A stretch of 64,000 nt of DNA from Adenophora triphylla var. japonica (lineage: Eukaryota; Streptophyta; Magnoliopsida; Asterales; Campanulaceae), in NCBI GenBank assembly GCA_022495995.1, contig JAFEMH010001235.1, forward strand, positions 372,001 to 436,000, written 5' to 3'. The notes beneath the pieces were generated by a model. That model was not told the origin of the DNA. It made no database searches and saw only the letters and a program-made list of their open reading frames with translations. Positions 55,336 through 64,000 of this stretch are shown in pieces; within the stretch, counting starts at the first letter, position 1; each line of letters starts with the position of its first letter. The position numbers and the translations under genes were made by a program.

Positions 55336-56403
55336 TTATACGCTGACCGCAATAAGATGTGCTTCTCTAGGATCTCGCTTGATAGCGAGCACATACACGT
55401 ACACTAAACATGATATCCGGCCTACTAGCGCTAAGTAAAGTAATGAGCCGATCATACCTCGATATAAAGTCCGATCAACTTTCTTACCTTTGAGATCTTT
55501 ATCTAGCTTATTGCCGGTGGCCATAGGAGTATCATATGCTTTAGCATTTTCTAATCCAAACTTCTTTATCAACTCCTTGGTGTACTTGGCTTGGCTGAGG
55601 AAAATACCTTCTTCGCATTGCTTGATTTGAAGCCCGAGGAAGAAAGTTAATTCTCCCATCATGCTCATCTCAAACTTGCTTTTCATTAGCTTTTCGAAAC
55701 GCTTACAAAGTAACTCATTAGTAGAACCAAAAATAATATCATCGACATAAATTTGAACAAGTAAAGTATGCTCATTATATTTGGCAATAAAAAGAGTTGT
55801 ATCAATTTTACCACGTTTAAATCCCTTTTCTAGTAAAAATTTAGAAAGAGTCTCATACCATGCCCTTCGAGCTTGCTTAAGTCCATACAAAGCCTTTTGG
55901 AGTTTGTAGACATGATTGGGAAATTTGGAGTCTTCAAATCCAGGAGGTTGGGCAACATACACGGCCTCTTGCAGTCGCCGTTGAGGAATGCACTTTTACG
56001 TCCATTTGATATAACTTGAAACGCTTGAAAGAGGCGTAGGCTAAGAAGATTCTACGATAGCTTCCAATCTTGCAACCGGAGCAAAGGTTTCATCATAATC
56101 AATTCCTTCTTCTTGCCTATATCCTTGTGCAACCAACCTTGCTTTATTCCTAGTGATGCTTCCATTCTCGTCCATCTTATTCCTAAATACCCACTTAGTT
56201 CCTATCACTCCTTGATCCTGAGGTCTAGGCACCAAAGTCCAGACCTTGCATCTTTCAAACTGGTTCAGTTCTTCTTGCATAGCAACAACCCAACCTGAAT
56301 CTTGGAGTGCTTCATCAATCTTCTTGGGTTCAACTTGAGATAAAAGAGAAGTATGCTCATCATAATTTGATCTCCTTGTTTGAACACCGGAAAACATCAC
56401 CAA
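55336..56403 (-). pseudogene. pol: Element E reverse transcriptase, frameshifted
   Basis: 56403-56041 carries the start of copia RT ([55 protein letters not shown]). After a frameshifted gap, 55962-55336 has MYVAQPPGFED, VYKLQKALYGLKQARRAWYE and the catalytic YVDDIIFGS. Confidence 0.92.
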
Positions 56404-56696
56404 TCACATTTGTGAGGGGGTGACCGCCGACTTCACGAACCTCCGGGTAAGTCCGGTTGGATCGAGGTTTGCCGAAGATCTTCAATTGGAACATCGTTAG
56501 ATCCTTCAAATAAGTCATGAAAGGTAAGTTGACGAAGAGGTTCTATAAGCCGGATAGGAATTCTCAACTTCATCTTCCCTTGCAGCTGCATCCGGAGAGG
56601 GTTCTTCAAAGTGCGGTTTGAAAGGTGTGGTTTGAGGGAATGTCACTGAGGGTGCCGGATTTTGCGGTTGAGGTTCAAAGTGCGGTTTGAGATGGT

Positions 56697-58084
56697 TCAC
56701 CTCGGTTCATTATGCTCAACAAAATCATCAAGAACATTTGGAGCCAAATGTGGCTCAAGGAGAGAATGCTCATCAAAAGTAACATGGACAGACTCTACTA
56801 TTTTTAAACTAGTTTTATTGAAAACACGAAAAGCTTTAGAATGTTTAGCATACCCAACAAAAATACCTTCGTCGGCCTTGGCTCCGAATTTACCTCTATT
56901 TTCTCTTCCGTTGTAGAGGACAAAGCATTTGCAGCCAAAGATCTTGAAGAATGCAATGTTGGGGGTTCTTCCTCGCCAAAGCTCATAGGGAGTCTTATTA
57001 TAGGTTTTGTTGATGAGGGAGCGGTTCTGAGTGAAGCATGCGGTATTGATTGCTTCACCCAAAAATACCGAGGTAGCTTCGCTTCGTATATCATTGTCTT
57101 TCCAAATTTCAATCAACGTCCTATTCTTCCTTTCCACAACCCCATTTTGTTGAGGAACACCAGTGTGGAAAAATTGTGATCAATCCCATGGTCATCACAA
57201 TACCGAGCAACACCGTTGTTCTTGAATTCTGTTCCATTATCTCGATCGAACACTAACGATGTCATCTTCTTTTTGAGTTTGGAGCCGTCTAAAAGTGCGG
57301 TGAGAATCTCATAACAATCATCTTTGGAAATCATCATCTCAACCCACGTATATCTTGAGTAATCATCCACCACCACTAAGGTATATCTATTTCCTCCAAT
57401 GTCGGGCAAAGGGTTACGGGTCCAAACAAATCTATGTGAAGCAAGCTTGTAAGCATCTTGAAGTTGATGGAGCGGTCTTGCCGGTGAAAGACGACGCGGA
57501 TCGCTTACCAAGCCGGCATGCACCGCATTTCTCCTCGGATGGTGGTCAGCCACTTTGGGTAAACCACGAACGAGGTTTTCCCTACCAATCTTTGCAAGAT
57601 ACTTGAAGTTCAAGTGGCTCAACCTCTTGTGCCATAGCCAACTATTTTCGCTCACATTCTTAGCTACAAAACAGAGATTAGTAATACTACATGCGTAATT
57701 TAGATCAATAATGTAAATATTACTCTTACGAATCCCCGTGAGTAGGGTGACGCCGGAAATGCTATCTTTGATAAAGCAATTTGATGACGTGAAGTTGCAA
57801 AGCATTCCTTTGTCGCAAAATTGAGAAATTGAAAGGAGGTTGTGCTTGAGACCATCGACAAGAGAAACCTTCTCAATAGTTAGGTTTCCTCTCCTTATAA
57901 CACCATATCCAATGGTCTTGCCTTTGTTGTTGTCACCAAAGGTTACAGACGGACCACTTGCTTCAACGACATCTTCAAGTAAAGATCTATCTCCAATCCT
58001 ATGTCTTGAGCAGCCACTGTCAAGATACCATTCATTGTCCTTGGAGTGACCAGCCATGAAGCAGAGGACCTGAAATGTAAACAT
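56697..58084 (-). pseudogene. pol: Element E protease, pre-integrase and integrase, frameshifted
   Basis: 58084 downwards: protease motif WYLDSGCSRH, pre-integrase LWHKRLSHLNFKYLAKI, then a stretch at about 57600-57430 read out of frame, then integrase core YTLVVVDDYSRYTWVEMM and DNGTEFKN. A frameshift near 57140 leads to MERKNRTLIEIWK and TPYELWRGRTPNIAFFKIFG, with GIFVGYAKHSKAFRVFNK at the end. Copia integrases have this tail before RT. Confidence 0.9.
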
Positions 58085-59283
58085 TAAGAACGAGGTCCCC
58101 CTTTATTTCTTGGGTCCTGAAGTTAGCAACCCTTTACGACCCACACTTGCTTGACAGAAGGAGGTTTACTCTTCCCGGCATTGGATGTGAACCGCAAAAG
58201 GCATTCTCGCAGCCTTGTGACCTAAACCATCACACACGTAACATTTGTAATAGCTACAAGCTTCATGAGGTTTTACTAACTCCTTACTCTTCTTAGGAGT
58301 TGCATGCGGTTTTGGACAAGGAAGCGGTTTGGGAGGAGCAGCTCCAGCCTAACATTCCAAACGATACGAAGGGAACAGCTTTGGTTTGACCACGTATTTT
58401 CCGGGAACGCTATTCCTGCTTTTGAAGGCAGGAGGAGCGGTCGAAGAAGAAGCGCGGTCGACCCGGAGTTAGCAGAACCGCCTTTTCCACCGTAAGCGGT
58501 TGGAGCAGGATTCTACCAATTCCATAAGCCATTTCCTCTTCAGATGCTTCCACGTAATTCTTAGGTTTTAACACGTAATTCTTCCCATATTGCTTTCCTT
58601 TAGGGTAGACATAATTTACTTGTCTTCCTTTACCCTTTCCTTTAGCATGCTTCCCTTGGGAATTTCTTTAGTTAGTTCCAAAATTTCCTCATCCTTTTCA
58701 CTCGAGGATGCACACTTCTCCTCTTCCTCGCATCCAAACCCTAGACCATCCTTAGTTCCGTGAGGAACTTGGAAGTCCAAGATTTTATCCTTGGTGGATT
58801 GAGACTTGAGCCACGAATCAATAATCTTTTGACGATCGTCGATTTGGGTTACCAAGTCATCATTCCCGAGTTGAAGTGCAAAGAACCTTAGTCTCAAGGA
58901 TGCGGTTTTGATCGCCAAGAGGAGTCATCTGTTTGATTTGGTCCTTAAGATTAGAAATTTCAGACCTCATCACGCTTTTCTCCGTCTTGTACAGATTAAG
59001 TTCATCATGAGCTAAGCTTAAGGCTTTCTTAAGATTTGAGAACCGATGGATCACCATTTCAGCTTCCTTGAACATCTTTTCATGTTCCATGAGAAACCTC
59101 TTCCACCACCTTTTTCAAAATTTTCTTTGGAATAGCTTTTGAAGGTGGAGCAGTTTTAGATGAGAAAATGGGACGTGAATACGAACAATTTCCTATCTTA
59201 ACGCTAGGAGTAAGTTTAATATCATCATCCAATTTATAATTTGGAAGTTTTGCAAAAACCTCCTTTTCCTCCATATCATGCAA
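58085..59283 (-). pseudogene. Element E linker between Gag and protease, coiled coil, broken
   Basis: Overlapping frames carry a coiled coil (HDELNLYKTEKSVMRSEISN), an acidic segment (CEEEEKCASSSEKDEEILEL) and near 58240 a KCYVCDGLGHKA segment that looks like a second knuckle. Several stops and frameshifts. Confidence 0.6.
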
Positions 59284-59416
59284 CTCAAATGATTCGAATC
59301 CGAGTCATCGAAGCGTCGCAACTAAGCGGAGGTTAACCTCTTCGGTTTCACCGTCACTTCCATCCTCGTAATCTGTTTCAATCCAAGTTGCTAATTCCTT
59401 GGAATTCTCTTCCTCC

Positions 59417-60469
59417 TCAAAGAACCATTCCCTTACGATGAGAAAATTTCGAAGGAAAAGTTTTCTTTTTCATATATTCATATTTAGGCTGTGGACACTC
59501 AGATGCAAAGTGGCCAGGTTTCCTACAGTTGTAGCATACCAAGTCACTCTTCTTCTTTGTATCTGCAGCCTTAGAAAATGTTGCAGGAGGTTTGCCTTTT
59601 GAAAATGATTTTGTGAAAGGTTTTGAGGATTTTCTAAATTTTTGAAATCTTTTCACAAACATGGCAAAATCATCATCATCCATCTCGATGAGTGATGAGG
59701 TTGATATGGAAGGATCGTTGGTTTGATTGGATGTGGATGGTTTCTCTTCATGTTCCACTACATACATAGAAAGTGATTTGGTTTTCCCTTCTATTTCTTC
59801 AATATGATTTAATTTGAGTTCATAGACTCTAAGATTGGCATACAAGTTACTTAACGACCAAGTACCCAATACTTTGGAGTCTTCTAGAGAGGTAGCCTTA
59901 TTTACCCATCTAGAACCTAAAGCAGATAGGAAAGTCATATTGATTTCCTTATCGGTTAAAGTTTTACCAAGAGATCTACAAGCGTTAACTACCTCAACAT
60001 AGCGATCGTAGGTTTGACGCAAGGTTTCGTTGGGTTTTACGTTGAAGTTGTTGTAGGATCTTTCAACGGTGTATAATTTGTTTTCCTTGCACTCATCATC
60101 ACCTTCGAGGTAGCTCTCTATGGCATCCCACATACGCTGCGGTTTTGAGGTACATCACTTTCTATAGAGTTGATACGGGGAGGGTTCCGAAATGATGAAC
60201 CTCGCCTTCTTGTCCAAGGCAACTATTCTCTTCTCTTCATCCGACCACTCATCTTTTGGCTTTTTGACCTCTGGAGTTTCGGCATTGGTGGTTGCATCGG
60301 TATTAGCCTTCATTGGAATTAGAGGGCCATTGATCACGCATTCCACCGACATCTCATCTATGGTTTCCAAATGAATAAGCATTCGGCACTTCCAGATGTC
60401 AAAGTGGTCTTCGTCCAACATTGGAATGTGTGAATAGTTAACAGTAGTCATTGTCTTAGAGGTTGCCAT
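59417..60469 (-). pseudogene. gag: Element E Gag with CCHC zinc knuckle, frameshifted
   Basis: Start chosen at ATG 60469 (MATSKTMTTVNYSHIPMLDE), nine residues after which DEDHFDIWKCRM-type copia Gag sequence follows. The frame breaks near 60150; a second frame (60133-59417) holds MWDAIESYLEGDDE, NETLRQTYDRYVEVVNACRS and the knuckle CYNCRKPGHFASEC. Confidence 0.9.
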
Positions 60470-60520
60470 ATCGAATCGGCACACAAGCTGTTAAGCTTGA
60501 AAAACAGTGGTTTTAAAATG

Positions 60521-60537
60521 TGTTAGCTCTGATACCA
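60521..60537 (-). promoter_or_regulatory. Primer binding site of element E, complementary to initiator tRNA-Met
   Basis: On the minus strand TGGTATCAGAGCTAACA, two bases after the LTR; the standard plant copia primer site. Confidence 0.95.
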
Positions 60538-60539
60538 CT

Positions 60540-62017
60540 TGTTGGTCCCAAAGGTGGCAACAAGGGTGAAAATACAATTAGAGGGGGGTGAATAGGCACT
60601 TTAAAATTTTTCGCCCTCTTTTAAGAGATTGAACCTCTTGCTTACAAAATCCTCTTGCGGTTGATAATAGGCGCAAGTGATAGTATAAAATGCACAGCGG
60701 AATAATAGAGTGTAAAGCGGTTTTGAGAGGCGGTTTGTAAAATGCGGTTTTGGTGGTGCGGTTTTGGGAGGTGCAGTTTTACAAATACATGTGGTTTTGA
60801 CTTTGTTAACTCCAAACACTATTTCACAATAATGGATAGCTAAATAAAGATCAAACAGAGACAAAGATAAATAATTAGCAAACACAAGAAATATAAATGC
60901 AGAAAGTAAGAACACGCTATTTGGAGTGGTTCAATCGATAAACGATCTACGTCCACTACCAAGATGGTTAGTCTTGGATTTCTAAGAGAGATTTTATATT
61001 AAGTATTGTGAGATTACAAAGTACAATAAAATCTTTTCTATGAAGAACAAATCCAAAACTATAACCAGTGTATCTCAAGTGTTTAATCTATGTGATTAGA
61101 ACAAGTGAGGTGAGTGTGTGAGAACAAGATCAAGGCTCTTTAGATCTGTGAGATGTAGAGCACAATGATTCTTGAAAGTGTTAAGGCTTGATTTCTGGGC
61201 TAGGAATATTTCTTGAAGTATGAAGATGAAGATTCAAAGGGTTGAATAATTTACGGCGAGCTTCAGCTTCTATGAACACAGTACTTCTTAATTTTTCAAG
61301 CAATCTTCAAATGGTGAAGATTGGGGGTATTTATACCCAAGCATCAAGAAACTAGCCGTTGGATACAGCTGTTGAAGGACAGTACTTGATGCAATCCTAT
61401 TGGTCCACAGAAACCACTTTTGTCCTTTGGTACATACTTTGCGAATAAAGGCGATCGGGCTCCAGCTGCAAGCAATGAGGTTAGGACACCTGTCACCTTT
61501 TCAAGATCCTTGCAGATCTTTTCTGACATTTAATCACGTGACAAGATATGGTGGTTGACTTTTGATATTGCTGACGTGGATTCCAACGGATAAAAAGTTG
61601 TTCACTTCAAGTAGCCAATCATTGGATGCGGTTGGTGAGACGCGGTTAGGAATGTGCGGTTTTGTTACACCAGGGGGTTGCATGGATGCGGTTGCACATG
61701 AACTGCACAGGTGCGGTTCAAGGGCGGTTGCATGCGGTTGGTTCAATAGCAAGTTCAAGACTTGAACTGCACTTGCGTTTTGCATGTGCGGTTCATAGTG
61801 CGGTTTTGAATACTTCAGGAACTACAACCTTGCTTCCAATGAAACTTGAGCCAGTCTTCAAGCCTAAGATTAACCTATTCTATAAAATGGACTTAGCTAA
61901 AAAATTGAAGTCTAAGCTTCATTACATAGGGTCCTAAAGTCCTTAAAATAGACAGGAGGTTATGGTATCGATCAAATCAAATACAAAATAGGAGGGTTAA
62001 AACATGCATACCCAACA
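60540..62017 (-). repeat. 5' LTR of element E (1478 bp)
   Basis: TATA box (plus TATTTATA) at 61329-61336. Nine GCGGTT words lie upstream in U3 (61626-61806) and about five downstream (60657-60765). Confidence 0.95.
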
Positions 62018-62022
62018 GGGAG
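62018..62022. repeat. Right target-site duplication of element E (GGGAG)
   Basis: Matches 47902-47906. Confidence 0.95.
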
Positions 62023-62821
62023 ACTGACTCCTATCCTCCCAGATGAGAAAGTAACCATGGTCAGATCAAATCCTCCCGGAGGCAAGGCAACAATCCTTGT
62101 CAGGATCACCCGAGAAGAAATCACTTTTCCCGAATGCATTTCAGATCTAAGAGAGGTCCTGGACACTGGTATGATACCAGATGCACCTCCCACACAGAAC
62201 GCCATAATCATCTCTAGCGCCGAGTATTACAAAAAGGAGCCAGATTGGCTGCACTATACCGGGGATGAAAAGGAAAATCCACCAAGCCCTGGGAGTAGCA
62301 GTTCCTGCTATATGATAACTATGGGCAAGGCAAGCTATGAGGACGAATCGGAAGATGCCCTAGCTCTGTGGGCCATCCAAGGAACAGTAATGCAATCCCA
62401 GGATCAGAAGCCCGTAACTTGGGAAGCAATCCGGAAGGCTGCCCAGGTAGGAACCAGTGAAGCTCAATATCCTCAAGCTCAGCCCCTCACCATTGCTAAG
62501 CTCCGTCAGAACCAGTGGCCAGTAGCCAAACAAGCTCCTCCGCTGACCTTGGCAGCATTGAAGAAATCTAGCAAAGAAGCAACAGATGAAGAAGTTAACC
62601 TGTTGACCAGATCCGGGCAGATCTACCAGGGGAACCCCAAGGCAGATAAGAAGACAGCAGATCAAGCACCTGGGGAGAACCGTAACCCCTATGCCAAGAC
62701 AGCCGAAACTCCTGACCCCGAGAAGGAAGATCCCGTGCTCACTCAATTGAAACAGACTCAGGCTAACATCTCGCTGTGGTCCTTACTTACCTCATCTTAT
62801 CCTCACAAGCTAAAACTGTAA
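62018..62821 (+). pseudogene. Linker of element D between Gag and protease, part 2
   Basis: Continuation of the frame cut by element E. It includes PPTQNAIIISSAEYYKKEPD and repeated Gln/Pro/Ala stretches (AQPLTIAKLRQNQWPVAKQA), then EEVNLLTRSGQIYQGNP, a segment that typically precedes the protease of Tat elements. The frame ends at 62821 through a frameshift near 62780. Confidence 0.7.
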
Positions 62822-63288
62822 GAAATCCTGGCCCGCACACTGGTCCCTATCGATGCTACCCTGATGACGTAGTGCAATTGATTGGGAACATCCACTACGG
62901 GAACATAATCACTTTCACAGACCTTGATCTCCCTCAGTTCGGAGCCGATCATAACGAGCCTCTCTTCATCACAGTCCAGCTAGATGAACGATGCCTCCCT
63001 CGGGTCTTAATTGATAATGGGTCCGGAATGAATATCCTCCCAGCCAAGATCATGAGTCTGCTCGACATCAAGTCTACAGATCTGAAGCCTTCCTCCCTCA
63101 CAGTCAAAGCGTATGATTCAACGTCTCGCACAGTACTTGGAGTTGCCACTTTGAACCTCTGGTTTGGCAAGAAAATGATACCCGTGGAATTCCAGGTCAT
63201 TGATATCCCAATCACCTTTAATGCTCTGTTGGGAAGACCCTGGCTGCACCAAGTCAAGGGGTCGCTTCAAGCCTCCATCAGTGTGTGA
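62776..63288 (+). pseudogene. pol: Element D aspartic protease
   Basis: The active-site motif is RVLIDNGSGMNILPAKIM (Asp-Asn-Gly in place of the usual Asp-Gly/Thr-Gly). The distal part is VEFQVIDIPITFNALLGRPW with ILGRPW-like end. It is frameshifted relative to both neighbours, near 62780 and 63285. Confidence 0.85.
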
Positions 63289-63581
63289 CGTTCGTCTCGG
63301 ATGGGTATTTAACAACCATTTATGGAGACCTAGTCACTTTGGAGGGCACGAATACGGGTGGAATACCTATTCTGGAGATCAAACACAATGAGGACGGCCT
63401 CATGCTGACAGGCTTCACAGTCGAGCCTCCTAAAGCCCAAGTTTGTAACGTAGATCTGACAGTCACTCGGGACAAAATCCCTCCGGTCTTGAAGATGATG
63501 AGAAAGATGAGCTACCTGCCTGGCCTCGGTTTGGGGAAGCATCAGCAGGGAACTCATAAAGTTATTGAGGTGAAAGAATAG
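63285..63581 (+). pseudogene. pol: Element D post-protease region with G-patch-like motif
   Basis: MMRKMSYLPGLGLGKHQQGT is a G-patch-like Gly-rich motif seen between protease and RT of Tat pol. The frame ends in TAG at 63579-63581 and then resumes in the same frame. Confidence 0.75.
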
Positions 63582-64000
63582 AAAACTCGCCATGGCTTGG
63601 GATATGAACCAACCTCAAGGGAAATTGCTCGAAAGAGGGGAGAAGCTGCCACGAGAGGGGTCCCGGTCAACGGTCCTAAATCTCTCCCTTTCAGTCCTAA
63701 TCTGGCAGACTACTTTGTAAAAGGTGCTACACAGCGGGATAATGCCACAGCCGAAGAGCCTACTCCTACAGAGGGATGGATGAAGTTACAGCATAACCTC
63801 AGCAAGTTCAGGGGAACCAAGGCAAATCTGATCCGTAGAATGTTTCTAGATCTGCCCAAGATACCTGGGGCTACCACCACCATGGAAAGCGAGTACACTT
63901 TTAAAGGCGTGCCAAGCCTAGTAGAATAATTCGAGAAACTTGCCACCGTGATCCCGATCGCTCAGGAAGGCCCAAAAGTTGAGTTCGAGCTGACAGTGCC
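63582..64000 (+). pseudogene. pol: Element D pre-RT linker, running off the right edge
   Basis: Frame RHGLGYEPTSREIARKRGEA to a TAA at 63927-63929, then the same frame continues to the window edge. RT itself lies beyond. Confidence 0.65.

Larger units (their letters stand above)
47907..62017 (-). mobile_element. Element E: SIRE/Maximus-like Ty1/copia retrotransposon, minus strand, inserted in element D
   Basis: LTRs at 47907-49390 and 60540-62017, both TGTTGG...CCAACA on plus. Perfect GGGAG duplication. On minus: primer site for initiator tRNA-Met, gag, protease, integrase, RT, RNase H (copia order, integrase before RT), a long extra ORF and a polypurine tract. 14.1 kb is large for copia and fits the SIRE lineage. 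Stops and frameshifts make it inactive, though the LTRs look close to identical over long stretches. Confidence 0.92.
41093..64000 (+). mobile_element. Element D: Tat-clade LTR retrotransposon, plus strand, interrupted by element E and cut by the right edge
   Basis: 5' LTR 41093-42851, tRNA-Arg primer site 42855-42872, leader, gag, long acidic linker (split by E at 47906/62018), protease, G-patch. RT and the rest are outside. The LTR start TGTAAGTGTCCC, primer site and leader blocks show kinship to A and B, but the LTR body differs. In-frame stops and frameshifts show that it is inactive. Confidence 0.9.

Overview
This window is plant nuclear DNA, very probably from a flowering plant, and it consists almost entirely of nested retrotransposons. 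The evidence is Ty3/gypsy elements of the Tat (Ogre/Retand-like) clade with dual RNase H and antisense extra ORFs, a long Ty1/copia element of the SIRE/Maximus type, and a fragment of an RTE-clade LINE. I see no intact host gene, no tRNA or rRNA gene, and no CRISPR array. The species cannot be read from the sequence.

Layout. Element A (Tat, minus strand) runs from beyond the left edge to 25891. It has an antisense DUF7745-type ORF (1-1398, plus), decayed pol (2033-5324), an unrecognised 5' ORF (to 6479), a leader, a tRNA-Arg primer site (24103-24120) and a 5' LTR (24124-25891). Its leader is split by element B (plus strand, 7114-22823), flanked by a perfect GCCGT duplication. B is a 15.7-kb element without pol. 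It carries a reduced Gag, an antisense plant-mobile-domain ORF with introns, several tandem arrays and two LTRs of about 2.3 kb. A itself appears to sit in the 3' part of an older Tat element F, whose PPT and LTR remain at 26360-27268.

Element C (Tat/Retand-like, minus, 28075-40273) has decayed gag, protease, RT, two RNase H domains and integrase, plus an antisense multi-exon Transposase_28-type ORF with its own TATA box. Its 3' LTR is truncated. At 40684-41092 an RTE LINE 5' end is cut by element D (Tat, plus, from 41093 beyond the right edge). D has LTR, tRNA-Arg primer site, gag, an acidic linker, protease and G-patch, and is interrupted by element E (copia, minus, 47907-62017, perfect GGGAG duplication). 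E has full LTRs, an initiator tRNA-Met primer site, gag-pol relics and a SIRE-like extra ORF with a Pro/Ser-rich part and a coiled coil.

The most unusual signals are short nucleotide motifs that each element has amplified for itself. A, B and D, related but diverged, each carry palindromes with a CGYGCG-type core that end 20-24 bp before the LTR TATA box. The palindrome arms differ between elements; B repeats the motif near its antisense promoter. Element E holds roughly 88 copies of GCGGTT, nearly all on one strand and mostly outside RT/integrase. Element C is loaded with GCCGAGG/GACGAGG words in LTR, spacer and coding parts. These look like element-specific cis-acting codes and deserve computation. 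All reads were by eye; alignments, divergence and family assignments were not computed.
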